Assembly (NCBI RefSeq): GCF_001984575.1 | Contig: NZ_LZNS01000001.1 | Location: 3,263,874-3,327,873, forward strand | DNA: 64,000 nt | Direction: 5' to 3' | From: Streptomyces sp. MP131-18 | GTDB lineage: Bacteria > Actinomycetota > Actinomycetes > Streptomycetales > Streptomycetaceae | Part shown: positions 48,778 through 57,315 of the stretch, piece after piece | Layout: the number at the start of each line of letters is the position of its first letter | Position numbering within the stretch: the stretch's first letter is position 1 | Program-made: the position numbers and the translations under genes | Notes under the pieces: generated by a model | The model's database searches: none | What the model was told of the DNA's origin: nothing | Seen by the model: the letters and a program-made list of their open reading frames with translations, nothing else

Positions 48778-49734
48778 ATGAGTTTCAGTCCCGAGGCAGC
48801 CCGGTTGGCCATGAGCGCGAAGGGATGGTCGCTGCGCCGCCTCGCAGGCGCTGTCCCCATCGATCCGTCCCACCTGTCGCGCATGCTCCGGGGCAGGCGA
48901 CCAGTCCCGGCCCACGTCGCCGCCGCTCTCGCGGTCCTGCTCGACCTGGACGACGACGCGGCCCGTATTGCTTACGTCATGGCTGACCCAAGGCGGCTTG
49001 ATGCTGCCGCCGTGGAAGCGCTCGCCGCGGCGCTCGCGGTCCAGCGCCGAGAAGACGACATTGTGGGCCCTGCGCCACTTGTCGAGCCTGCCGAGGAACA
49101 GCGGGCTGCGCTTCTGAGGTTGCTTCGAGAGGCACGGGGGCCGTATCGGAGCGCGTTGGCACCGGTTGTCGCTGAGCACGTGCAGTTTCTCGGGTACCTC
49201 CACACAGCCGTTCGCAGCGACGTGCGGGGCGTGCAACTGCTGACGGAGTCAATCAACCTGGCAGACGAAGCGGATGATGACGAACTCGCCTGTCAGGGAC
49301 ACAATTTCGTGGCTCACGTACACCGCCGACATGGCAGGTACGGCGCAGCGGCGCGGCATTTCCAAGCTGGCGCTGCTGCGACTGGCGCTCATCCGGCACA
49401 GCGTGTTCGTGATCTCGCACGGGCGGCGCAGGCTCTCGGTCAAGCAGGCGATCGACAAGACGCGTTGAGGTTGCTGGGACGAGCGGAAGACGACGCAGCC
49501 AAGATTGGGGGCGTATCAGCGCCCTCGTGCGCGTACTGGCTGAATGAACCGTTCATCGTGGTGAATCTCGGGCTGGCGAACCACGCCGTTGGACGCGTTG
49601 ACCATGCGGCAGGGCTGTTGCGGGATGGGATTGCGAAGTTCGACCTCGAAGGGGCGTACGTCCGGGAGGCGAAGGAAATCTTGGACGGTCAAACGGACAC
49701 GTCTGATTCCGCCCCGCGCCCTCCTGTCGCATAG
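48778..49734 (+). CDS. XRE-family regulator with helical sensor domain
   Basis: This 318-residue protein has an N-terminal helix-turn-helix (AARLAMSAKGWSLRRLAGAVPIDPSHLSRMLRGRRPVP, in pieces, about residues 6-45). A TPR-like helical region (about 130-300) follows, with repeats such as GYLHTAVRSDVRGVQLLTESINLADEA and RYGAAARHFQAGAAATG. The ATG at 48778 has no ribosome site, and the region before it looks like a leaderless promoter. It probably controls the divergent small genes of the element. Confidence 0.85.
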   Translation: MSFSPEAARLAMSAKGWSLRRLAGAVPIDPSHLSRMLRGRRPVPAHVAAALAVLLDLDDDAARIAYVMADPRRLDAAAVEALAAALAVQRREDDIVGPAPLVEPAEEQRAALLRLLREARGPYRSALAPVVAEHVQFLGYLHTAVRSDVRGVQLLTESINLADEADDDELACQGHNFVAHVHRRHGRYGAAARHFQAGAAATGAHPAQRVRDLARAAQALGQAGDRQDALRLLGRAEDDAAKIGGVSAPSCAYWLNEPFIVVNLGLANHAVGRVDHAAGLLRDGIAKFDLEGAYVREAKEILDGQTDTSDSAPRPPVA

Positions 49735-50302
49735 AGGAAACTGATAGGTAGGGACGGCCAGATCTTCCGGCGTCGCCCCGGCCATTCTGCGCACGTGGCC
49801 AAGCTTTCACCGAGTTGAGCCACCAGCCCAGGACAGCGCCGGGAACCTCGAAGCGGTCCGGCAGCCGAACATTGAGGGACCCGGCGTTCACTGGCCGGAG
49901 GGGTGTCATCCGGTGGGGCGGCCTGGCCGCTCGGGCGCGACCGGCCGAAGGCCGCAGCGCGCCCGAGGGCGGCTGGGGCTGCCCGCGCGCCGGTAGGCGC
50001 GTGCTCTTGAGCCAGTAAAGAAACTTCGGACCGGGGTTGCTCCGGCTGTTGTGTGGGCGGTCGGTGTGGGCGTCTGTGGGCACGGGCGCGTGGGATGGGT
50101 GCTGGGAGCGGGGGCGAGGTGGGTCGGGCGTGGTGAGCGGGGGCGGGCGGTCGGTTGGGATTGAGGGAACTTCGTCTCGTCTGGGGGCGTTTGAGGGGCA
50201 GAACGGTCGATTGTGTCTGGTTCCCTGGGGGCTGGTTGCTCTTGGGGCGAAGGAGGGAGTTGTGGTGTCTGATCCTGTTGCGTCTGATTTGGTGGGTCCG
50301 TC
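49735..50302. other. Gap between XRE and rep genes
   Basis: This 568-bp stretch has no convincing gene; open frames exist on both strands but none has a clear ribosome site or known pattern. A small hairpin, CGCGCC (49986-49991) with GGCGCG (49996-50001), lies within it. In rolling-circle elements the double-strand origin is usually near rep, so it may be here. I cannot name a nick site. Confidence 0.4.
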
Positions 50303-51748
50303 ATGGGTGCGGGGCGGGCGGTCGCGGTTGGCGGTGGGGTTGCCGGATGGCGCGGGCGGGAACGTCTGTCTGGGCTGTCGTGGGTGGAGCGGGACCTGGT
50401 TCGCGTGGCGCAGGAGCCGGGGTTCGGCCGGTGGCTGGAACAGATCAAGAGCACCGGAGGATGCGCACAGCCGGTGTATCTGGCGGGCCGTTCGACTGTC
50501 GTAGACGCTGGTTCGGGTGAGGTGCTGAGGCACTTCGACTCGGCGGGCGAGCCGGGCGGTCGTGTGGCTGTGCGGTGCGGGAATCGGCGGGAGTCGCGGT
50601 GTGAGTCGTGTTCGCGGGAGCATGCCGGGGATACCTGGCATCTGGTCGCGGCGGGGCTTGCCGGGGGCAAGGGCGTGCCGTCTTCGGTGGTGGTGCATCC
50701 GCGTCTTTTGGTGACGCTGACGGCTCCGGGTTTCGGTGCGGTGCACCGGGCTGGGCGGTGTGTCCGTGCGGATGACCGGGTGTGTGAGCATGGGCGGCCG
50801 GTTGGCTGCGGGCGTCGGCACCCGGACGATGCCGGGCTGGTGGGTGAGCCGCTGTGCGGGGACTGTTACGACTACTCGGCGCATGTGTTGTGGAACGCGA
50901 TGCTGGGCGAGTTGTGGTCACGCACGGTTCGTGGGGTGCGGCGTGCCCTGGCTGCGGCCGGGGGTGTGCACCGTTCCCGGCTCGGCGAAGTCCTGCGGGT
51001 GTCCTTCGCGAAGGTTGCGGAGTACCAGAAGCGTGGCGCGGTCCATGTTCATGCAGTGGTCCGGCTGGACGGGCCGGACGGTCCCGGGAGTCCTCCGCCC
51101 GCCTGGGCGACGGCGGCCGTGCTTGATGCTGCGGTCCGCGCCGCCGTAGGCGCAGCAAGGGTGCGTACCCCGTACGCGCCTGAGGTGGGGGAGTTCACGT
51201 GTCGGTGGGGGCGGCAGCTCGATGTTCACCCCATCCTGGAGCGGTCGGCCGAATCTGGTGCCCTCTCGGGTGAGGCGGTGGCGGGGTATGTGGCGAAGTA
51301 CACGTCCAAGTCCGTGGGCGATAGCGGGGGTTCGGACTATCCGGTCCGCTCCTGGGCCGACCTGGCCTCGCGGCGGGTCTCCGCGCACGTGCGGGCGCTC
51401 ATGGCGGTCTGCTGGCGGCTCGGGGCGGTTGCTGAGTTGGCTGGGCTGCGGTTGCGGACGTGGTGTCACATGCTTGGCTTCCGGGGCCATGTGCTCACCA
51501 AGTCCCGCCGGTACTCGACGACGTTCACGGAGCTGCGGGGTGCGCGGGCGGCTTTCCGGTCGGCGTCTGTTGCCTGCGGGGAGGTGGTGACGGTTTCGGC
51601 CTGGCGGTTCGTCGGGGCGGGCCATTCCCCGGGTGAGGCGGAACTCGCTCGCGGTGTCTGGCTGGACCGGGTTGAGGCCCGATGGGCGCTGGCGGCGGAA
51701 GCGGATCGTGGCGGGGGCGGGGGCTGGTGGGTGGGGCGCGGTGGGTAG
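50303..51748 (+). CDS. RepSA-like rolling-circle replication initiator
   Basis: This 481-residue protein has an HUH-type metal motif, VHVHAVVRLDG (His248, His250), and a nicking-tyrosine segment, GYVAKYTSKS (Tyr329/333). A Cys-rich N-terminal part (RCGNRRESRCESCSREHAGDTWHL) resembles pSAM2 RepSA. After excision of the element it should nick the double-strand origin. The ATG at 50303 opens a frame rich in GTT and TGT codons. It ends overlapping a small gene. Confidence 0.9.
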   Translation: MGAGRAVAVGGGVAGWRGRERLSGLSWVERDLVRVAQEPGFGRWLEQIKSTGGCAQPVYLAGRSTVVDAGSGEVLRHFDSAGEPGGRVAVRCGNRRESRCESCSREHAGDTWHLVAAGLAGGKGVPSSVVVHPRLLVTLTAPGFGAVHRAGRCVRADDRVCEHGRPVGCGRRHPDDAGLVGEPLCGDCYDYSAHVLWNAMLGELWSRTVRGVRRALAAAGGVHRSRLGEVLRVSFAKVAEYQKRGAVHVHAVVRLDGPDGPGSPPPAWATAAVLDAAVRAAVGAARVRTPYAPEVGEFTCRWGRQLDVHPILERSAESGALSGEAVAGYVAKYTSKSVGDSGGSDYPVRSWADLASRRVSAHVRALMAVCWRLGAVAELAGLRLRTWCHMLGFRGHVLTKSRRYSTTFTELRGARAAFRSASVACGEVVTVSAWRFVGAGHSPGEAELARGVWLDRVEARWALAAEADRGGGGGWWVGRGG

Positions 51749-51929
51749 CGGCCGGCGTGGACAGGACCCCGGTGTGGTTGAAGCGGGTGCGGGAGTGGTG
51801 GGGGGTGAGGATGAAAGAGAGGTGTTCTTGGATGAGTGGCTGAGGGCGGCTGGGGTGCCGTCCCGGGAAGTGGTGGAGCGGTTGCGTGACCTGCTGCCTG
51901 GGGATGCCCGGGACCCTCTTGAGGAGTGA
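51741..51929 (+). CDS. Small protein after rep (62 residues), excisionase position
   Basis: GTG 51741 overlaps the end of rep by 8 bp. The C-terminal half looks coding and helical (REVFLDEWLRAAGVPSREVVERLRDLLPG). In AICEs this position often holds an excisionase, but no clear helix-turn-helix is seen. A shorter form starting at a later GTG is possible. It is convergent with the integrase gene, 26 bp away. Confidence 0.5.
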   Translation: MGSGRRGQDPGVVEAGAGVVGGEDEREVFLDEWLRAAGVPSREVVERLRDLLPGDARDPLEE

Positions 51930-51955
51930 GGGCACCGGGCATCCGCGCCGGGTGA

Positions 51956-53530
51956 TCAGGTGGGCGGGGCCGGTTCCGGGTTCGTGTCCGGCGTCGTGGT
52001 GTAGGAGATCCGGTGCAGGACACCGGACTTGCCTTCCCGGCGCCGGATGCGGACTTCCCCCAGAGCGGCGGGGGAGAAGATCAGGCGGGCTGCTTCGCGG
52101 CGGGCGGTCAGCTCGATACGGGCCCACCGCTCGGCGATGTCCTGCCCCGGGGCGACGAGAGACCGGATGGTGGAGGGCATCGCGGCGGCCTGCTGCCGGG
52201 CCTCCAACGCGGCGATGTCCGCGGTGATGCCGTCCAGCGTCTTCGCGATCATCAGCGCTTCGGCTGCTGTCTTCGTCTGGGTGCTTTCACACACGGCCTT
52301 TTCCGCGCGTAATTCGGCAAGTTGTGCGCGCACGCGGGCGTCCCGCGCGTCGTCCGTGGGCGGCGCGGCGAAATCCCGGTAGATGGCATCTGAGGCGAGA
52401 TACCGCAGGAGCGCCCCGGGGTTGTGCACGTCGCCGATGAGCACGGCATCAACGGCGGCCTTGCTGATCTGGACGCATTGCCGCCGCAGGCATACATAGA
52501 CTGCGTCGGGCATGTCCGGCCGCTTCACCCGCAACGGGCCCGCGCACACGTCGCACCGGATAACCGAAGTGAGTACGTGAACCGCGCGGCCGTGACGGTA
52601 GGTGCGTCGGGCGGGGTCCGCAAGAATCTTCTGGACCTTCCAGAAGACCTCGGGAGATACGAGCGGTTCCCATATGGCCCCGGTGATCTGTGGATTTTTC
52701 ACCCCGCGTCGCCGTACCGGTTCCCCGTCTATCTCGTTGGGGATGTGCACTCTTAACCCGGCGTATGCGTAGGTTTTCGCCATTCCAAGTAGGCGCTGGT
52801 GCGTGAACGGGCGTCCCCTGTGTGTGAGGTATCCGCGTTTCGCGAGATACCGTTCAATGCGCTTGAACGAGATGCCCCTCACGAGAGCATGGAAGAGGAT
52901 CTTGGGAACGCGGGCGGCGGGCCGGTCCTCGACCCAGTTGACAAGGTCGCCCGTGGCCTGGTCGTACACCGGACGGAAGCCGTAGGGAGCGGGACCGTAC
53001 GGCCGCCCCACCCTGGCGAGCCTGCGGGCCGTCCGCTTGATCCGCTCGCTCGTCTCGAACGAGCTGTACTCGCCCTTGTTCGCCTCGTCATACAGCACGC
53101 TCCGGTCACGGCCGTTCCTCGGGTCGTACAGCCGCTCATGAGAGGTGACGAAAATCCGTACCCGCTTCTCGGCGCATACTTCGATCAACTGCACCCACTC
53201 CGTCATCTGACGGCTTCCTCGCGACGCCTCCCACAGGACGAGTATCTGCGCGCCGAACAGATCGCTTTTCAGGTCGTTCATCAGGCGCCCGAAATCCTCG
53301 CGTTGCTTCCGTGCGTAACGCGACGCCGACAGATCATTGTCCGTGTAAGGCTCCCCGGAAATCGTGATCCCGTGCTCGGCTGCGATCTCCTTGTTTTCGC
53401 CGTGCTGCTCGGTGACACTGCGCTTCTGGCCGGACCTGTCCTGGGACACCCTGAGGTATTCCCGCCCGGTAAGGGTGAGATGCTGACTGATCCGGGGCTG
53501 TGATGCCTCGATTGCTGCCGTCGTGTTCAT
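51956..53530 (-). CDS. Large serine recombinase (integrase)
   Basis: This 524-residue integrase has a resolvase catalytic domain (YLRVSQDRSG with nucleophile Ser29; LVLWEASRGSRQ), then a recombinase domain (GPAPYGFRPVYD, GISFKRIERYLAKRGYLTHRGRPFT). A zinc ribbon (CDVCAGPLRVKRPDMPDAVYVCLRRQC, in pieces) and a coiled-coil part with many Ala/Glu follow. It should integrate and, with a partner, excise the element at att sites. GGAGGC is 4 nt before the ATG. An att site is expected beside the gene start, where an AT-rich imperfect repeat lies at 53,540-53,558. Confidence 0.93.
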   Translation of the reverse strand: MNTTAAIEASQPRISQHLTLTGREYLRVSQDRSGQKRSVTEQHGENKEIAAEHGITISGEPYTDNDLSASRYARKQREDFGRLMNDLKSDLFGAQILVLWEASRGSRQMTEWVQLIEVCAEKRVRIFVTSHERLYDPRNGRDRSVLYDEANKGEYSSFETSERIKRTARRLARVGRPYGPAPYGFRPVYDQATGDLVNWVEDRPAARVPKILFHALVRGISFKRIERYLAKRGYLTHRGRPFTHQRLLGMAKTYAYAGLRVHIPNEIDGEPVRRRGVKNPQITGAIWEPLVSPEVFWKVQKILADPARRTYRHGRAVHVLTSVIRCDVCAGPLRVKRPDMPDAVYVCLRRQCVQISKAAVDAVLIGDVHNPGALLRYLASDAIYRDFAAPPTDDARDARVRAQLAELRAEKAVCESTQTKTAAEALMIAKTLDGITADIAALEARQQAAAMPSTIRSLVAPGQDIAERWARIELTARREAARLIFSPAALGEVRIRRREGKSGVLHRISYTTTPDTNPEPAPPT

Positions 53531-53568
53531 GCCTCCATTTTCTCAATTCCCAAGAGAATAGGCCACTA

Positions 53569-53661
53569 TTAAGGCGGCTTTCCCTCCCCACGCCGGACGG
53601 TCGCCGCGTCGATCTCTATCGAGACCAGTACGCCGAGCGGTTGGTGCAAGTAGCCGCTCAT
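53569..53661 (-). CDS. Very short ORF (30 residues) coupled to the previous gene, possibly truncated
   Basis: ATG 53661 overlaps the stop of the 47-residue gene (ATGA). It reads MSGYLHQPLGVLVSIEIDAA then TVRRGEGKPP and stops at 53569, just before the integrase upstream region. The sequence looks like the beginning of a longer protein; integration of the element may have cut it. This is a weak call. Confidence 0.4.
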   Translation of the reverse strand: MSGYLHQPLGVLVSIEIDAATVRRGEGKPP

Positions 53662-53801
53662 GAGTTCGTCAACCGTTTCAGGTGCTCGTCGATCCGCTTG
53701 CTCAGCTCGGCCAGTGCCGTATGGAGATCTTCCTCTCGACCGTCGCCCTCGTCGCCCTTGTCGCCACCGGACGCGGGCGGACGTTCTTCCGAGTCTGTCA
53801 T
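53658..53801 (-). CDS. Small charged protein (47 residues)
   Basis: ATG 53801 opens a polar Asp/Glu/Gly segment (MTDSEERPPASGGDKGDEGD) and a helix (EDLHTALAELSKRIDEHLKRL) that could form a short coiled coil. No family is recognised. It is divergent from the XRE gene at 54,059 and upstream of the integrase on the same strand. It could belong to the element or the flank. Confidence 0.5.
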   Translation of the reverse strand: MTDSEERPPASGGDKGDEGDGREEDLHTALAELSKRIDEHLKRLTNS

Positions 53802-53953
53802 CTCAAGGTCACCTGCCAACCGATCCGTTCATAGGGAAGCAGCACGCGCGAGCCGCGCGCCCGCTGCGGAACGCCTGTTTGCCACCGCCGACGTTCCTTC
53901 GCTGTCGTGCCACCAGTGAACGGCGCGACAGCCAGTGCCGGCAGTGTTCGCAA

Positions 53954-54004
53954 GGGGGTTCACGTAGTCGCCGGGTTCATCGGGCGTTCGCGGGGGTTCG
54001 CACG
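53954..54004 (+). promoter_or_regulatory. GGGGTTC repeats upstream of the XRE gene
   Basis: GGGGGTTCACG (53954-53964), CGGGTTCATCG (from 53972) and GGGGGTTCGCACG (53992-54004) follow at 17-21 bp spacing. The first equals the 11-mer repeated at 47231 and 47252. They lie 55-105 bp before the GTG start of the XRE gene. Confidence 0.5.
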
Positions 54005-54058
54005 TGAAGTCGTGACAGGATGGCCACCCAGCGTCATCTCGCCGCCTGCGGAGGGACC

Positions 54059-55429
54059 GTGACCAAGAGGCCCAACCACCGGCTCGCCGCGCTCATGGCG
54101 GAAGCCGGAGTCTCGAACAAGGGACTCGCCCGGCGCGTCCAGGATGTCGCGGCACGGCACGGGGCAGCCGTGGGGACCACGCATGTCGCCGTGCAGCGCT
54201 GGCTCAACGGCAGTGGCATCCAGCCGCAGACGGCTGTCTTCCTCGCCGCAGCCCTCACCGAGAAGCTGCGGCGCAGGATCACCAACACCGATCTGGGGTT
54301 CACCGTTCCGTCACCCGGCCAGGCGCACCTCGCCGCGGGGAACGGCTACGCCGACACCCCGCCGGAAGCCCTCGGCATCATGGAAGGGCTGACACGGATC
54401 AGCCCAGACGCTCGAAACGGTGACCTGCTCGGCGATTCGGAAGTCAACTCCGCCGTGCTGTCCTGGCTCGTCTCCCGGCCGGACGGCTTGCCACCGGCTG
54501 CCGCAGACGCACGCCGAGTGAGTATGCGCGACGTCGCAGCCATCCGGGCGGCGGCCGGAATGTTCATGCAACTCGACTTCGAGTTCGGCGGCGGCCACGG
54601 CCACCGTGCGCTGCGGCACTACTTCCGCGAAGACGTCCTGCCGCTGCTGCGGGCCGGATACAGCGACAAGGTCGGCCGCGCCCTGTTCGGCGCCGCCGCC
54701 GAGATCGCCCAACTCCTGGCCTGGACCGCCTACGACACCGGCAACCATGCACTCGCCGACCGCTACCTGATGGGCACACTGCGGCTCACCCAAGTCGTGG
54801 ACGACCGCATGATGGGCGCCCGCATCCTGGCGAACATGAGCCATCAGGCCAACTACCTCGGACAGGCTCCGCGCGCCGTGCGCCTGGCCCGCGCCTCGGT
54901 CGAAGGCGGCAAGGACCGCGCGACACCGCGGGCCATGGCCTTGTACTCCGCCCACGAGGCCCGCGCCCTGTCCACCGCCGGAGACATCAAAGGTGCCTGC
55001 CTGGCAATGAGCGAGGCTGAACGTCACTTCGAGCGCGCCGACAGTGGTGACGATCCCGACTGGCTCGCCTACATGGATGAGGCCGAGTTGACCGGCGAGT
55101 TCTGTCACTGCTTCCGAGACCTGAAGCGGGGCGAAGAAGCCGTGCGATTCGCCGAACGCGCCGTCACGCTCACCGATCCGAAGTACGCGCGGACCCTCGG
55201 CTTCTGCCGCCTGGTGCTGGCACAGAGCCACCTCCTCAACGGCGACCTCGAAGGGTCTGTTGCCACCGCCGCACTGGCCGTGGAGGCCGGTGACGCCCTC
55301 CAGTCCACCCGATTCCAGCGCTACGTCACCGACTACCAGCGCGAGGTCTCCTCACACGCCAGCCATCCGGCCGTCCGCGACCTCAACGAACGCGTCCGCA
55401 TCGCGCTGGCCGAGATGGACGACGAGTAA
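54059..55429 (+). CDS. XRE-type regulator with tetratricopeptide-like domain
   Basis: This 456-residue protein begins VTKRPNHRLAALMAEAGVSNKGLARRVQ, a DNA-binding start seen in many Streptomyces regulators. TPR-like helices from about residue 150 follow (YDTGNHALADRYLMGTLRLTQVV, QAPRAVRLARASVEGGK, RGEEAVRFAERAVTL). GTG 54059 has GGAGGGA 5 nt upstream. It is convergent with a phosphotransferase gene 5 bp away, a common pairing in these genomes. It may bind the GGGGTTC repeats in front of it. Ligand unknown. Confidence 0.85.
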   Translation: MTKRPNHRLAALMAEAGVSNKGLARRVQDVAARHGAAVGTTHVAVQRWLNGSGIQPQTAVFLAAALTEKLRRRITNTDLGFTVPSPGQAHLAAGNGYADTPPEALGIMEGLTRISPDARNGDLLGDSEVNSAVLSWLVSRPDGLPPAAADARRVSMRDVAAIRAAAGMFMQLDFEFGGGHGHRALRHYFREDVLPLLRAGYSDKVGRALFGAAAEIAQLLAWTAYDTGNHALADRYLMGTLRLTQVVDDRMMGARILANMSHQANYLGQAPRAVRLARASVEGGKDRATPRAMALYSAHEARALSTAGDIKGACLAMSEAERHFERADSGDDPDWLAYMDEAELTGEFCHCFRDLKRGEEAVRFAERAVTLTDPKYARTLGFCRLVLAQSHLLNGDLEGSVATAALAVEAGDALQSTRFQRYVTDYQREVSSHASHPAVRDLNERVRIALAEMDDE

Positions 55430-55434
55430 CCGGC

Positions 55435-56352
55435 CTAACCCGGCTGCCAGTCCCGCGGCGCGGCATCGTCCCGCAGGGAGGCGATCCGCCGCGCGTACTC
55501 CTCGGCCACGGCCCGGCTCTCCCCGACGTTCTGCATCAGCCACGTCGTCATGCGGAACTCCTGGATACCGCGCAGCACGCCGAACCCCTCCCAGTCCACC
55601 AGGTCCCGGCCGTACGCGGCGACGAAGTCGGCGTACTGCTCACGCGACTGCCACCCAAGGCTGTGGTGCTCGGTGGCCGTGACCATCAGATCCCACTCCG
55701 GATGGTCGAAGCTGAAGTTTTCGAAGTCGATCAGCAGGACACGCCCGGAGCGGTCCACCATCAGGTTCTGAACATGCGCATCACCATGCACCGGCCCCCT
55801 GACCGACTCGAATGACAGCCCGGCCAGCCGCTCCCGCAGCTCCCACCCACGCTTGCGCAGAAACGACCGGTCATCCTCGGGTATCCCTACCGCCCGGTCC
55901 ACCCGCAGCTCCGTCCGACCGAACGCATCATGCGCCGGCAGTTCGAGAACGTCTGGCGGCGTCAACGAGTGCAGGTCCCGCAACACCCCACCCAACTCCC
56001 CGTAGGTCGCCTTCCGTTCCCCCTCCCTGATCAGCTGCCAGAGGGTCACCGGGTGCCCCTCCACCACAAGCGGCTGCTTCACATCCTCGACCACCCTTGC
56101 CGCGGGAAACCCCTCCCCCGCCAACCACCGAGATACCGCCACCTCGTTCCGCACCGACGCCAGGTACTCCACCGACCGCGCCACCCGCACGATTACCGGA
56201 CGCGAGGCAAGCCGAAACAGCGCGTTCTCCCCAAACCGGATCAACTCCGCGCCGTCCCCACGCATCCCAGCCATACGGCATGCCGCCGACATCACCCGCC
56301 ATGCCGCCTCGGACGAGAACTCCTCGTACCCCCACGCCCCGGCAGACGACAT
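55435..56352 (-). CDS. Aminoglycoside/choline-kinase-like phosphotransferase (APH family)
   Basis: This 305-residue protein has the catalytic HGDAHVQN (about 189-196) and the metal-binding DFENF (about 209-213, in place of DFD) of the APH fold. The first part has RFGENALFRL and IVRVARS. It may phosphorylate a small molecule such as a sugar or aminoglycoside; the family gives no certain substrate. I chose ATG 56352; a GTG at 56394 would add 14 residues. It is convergent with the XRE regulator. Confidence 0.85.
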   Translation of the reverse strand: MSSAGAWGYEEFSSEAAWRVMSAACRMAGMRGDGAELIRFGENALFRLASRPVIVRVARSVEYLASVRNEVAVSRWLAGEGFPAARVVEDVKQPLVVEGHPVTLWQLIREGERKATYGELGGVLRDLHSLTPPDVLELPAHDAFGRTELRVDRAVGIPEDDRSFLRKRGWELRERLAGLSFESVRGPVHGDAHVQNLMVDRSGRVLLIDFENFSFDHPEWDLMVTATEHHSLGWQSREQYADFVAAYGRDLVDWEGFGVLRGIQEFRMTTWLMQNVGESRAVAEEYARRIASLRDDAAPRDWQPG

Positions 56353-56484
56353 GCTTAAACCAACTCCCTCGGACGATCCGCAGCCACAGGCCACCAGGTC
56401 AGGCGGCGGCGCCGGTGGTGACCAGGCCGACCGTACCCACTGGACCGAACCCCCAGCATGCGGTGGGACCGACGGATGCCATCA

Positions 56485-57315
56485 TCACCATGAACGCTTC
56501 AAAACCCTGTCATACTCTTCATGAAAAGCCCTCTCAGCTTCCGGGTCAATAGCTATAGGGAAATTCAAGGTAATCTCTATCCGCAGCTCAGGGTCATGCA
56601 GATCCATGGTCGAGAATCGGTCAAATTGCTCAACGGCGGAGTCCACGAAATTTCGAAAGTCAAGGGCTGGCCTGTCGGCATACGAAGCAGCCAACTGAAA
56701 AAGCCGGGCCAGTTTCGCCGGAACTTTACAAGACCGCATATCAATGGCCCAGTCCATGAAGCCGTCATAAACCCCTAGAAGCCGCTTAGCGTTGTGCTCG
56801 ATCAGTACGGCATCCCCCGGCTCTCCCGAAGGGCCGAACATTTTTTCCTGCATCTCCGGCGCGAGCCAATACATGATGCTTTCCCCGATCTGCCCGAGCC
56901 AGCCGAACGCGTCGGGGATGTAGGCAACAGCCTCCTCAACGCTCGGCAGGTAGTGACCGCGCCCTTGGGAGCCAACGCCTTGGTCTAGTCGCTTTGTCTC
57001 TAGGGATTGAACGCCAAGGCAGAGGTGTCCCGCCCAGGACAGGTACTCCCACATCGGAGGGCGGTCACCAAGGATGTCGGAAAGCTCCTCGGATGTTTGA
57101 GGAACCCTAGGCGCCCCGGACCGCTCAGGGCCAGGCTGAGCCTCTCGTTGAGGGCTCCCGCCATCGCCCCCCTCGGCGTAATAGATATTCAGCGTCACAG
57201 GGCCATTGAACTGGCCCGCTTGCAGCACAGGGCCGGTCGCTGATCCCGAGAAGTCATTTCTCACAGACGAAGGGTTCAACGCCCGTTCTCTGCCAGCGTC
57301 CCGCTCAGTCACCAT
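56485..57315 (-). CDS. Unknown protein with N-terminal amyloid-signalling-like (RHIM/BASS-type) motif
   Basis: This 276-residue protein has, near the start, NDFSGSATGPVLQAGQFNG then PVTLN (residues 20-43). This fits the N-x-SG-x-x-x-GPV-x-QAG-x-x-x-G-x-V pattern of bacterial amyloid signalling motifs found at NLR and effector termini in actinobacteria. Residues about 90-276 are helical and hydrophobic in places (WEYLSWAGHLCLGVQ, AFGWLGQIGESIMYWLAP), without known domain. GGAG is 10 nt before the ATG at 57315, which overlaps the previous gene by 7 bp. Codon use is less GC-biased than neighbours, suggesting transfer. Confidence 0.7.
   Translation of the reverse strand: MVTERDAGRERALNPSSVRNDFSGSATGPVLQAGQFNGPVTLNIYYAEGGDGGSPQREAQPGPERSGAPRVPQTSEELSDILGDRPPMWEYLSWAGHLCLGVQSLETKRLDQGVGSQGRGHYLPSVEEAVAYIPDAFGWLGQIGESIMYWLAPEMQEKMFGPSGEPGDAVLIEHNAKRLLGVYDGFMDWAIDMRSCKVPAKLARLFQLAASYADRPALDFRNFVDSAVEQFDRFSTMDLHDPELRIEITLNFPIAIDPEAERAFHEEYDRVLKRSW

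Larger units (their letters stand above)
47300..53570. mobile_element. Reduced AICE-like integrated element (serine integrase, Rep, no transfer gene)
   Basis: This block has a large serine integrase, a RepSA-type replication initiator, an XRE regulator, several very small genes on the minus strand and a large hairpin. This matches an actinomycete integrative element that replicates by rolling circle after excision. No FtsK/SpoIIIE-like Tra, Spd or relaxase gene is visible in the block. Codon use is a little less extreme than in the flanks (for example GTT, TTG and TGT codons in rep). Ends are estimates: one is beside the integrase start, the other is near the truncated gene at 47,316. Confidence 0.65.

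Noticed and set aside
49553..50884. Long minus-strand frame between XRE and rep genes
   Set aside because: Pro/Arg/Thr-rich translation, no ribosome site, and it covers the rep start. It is explained as a shadow of GC bias.
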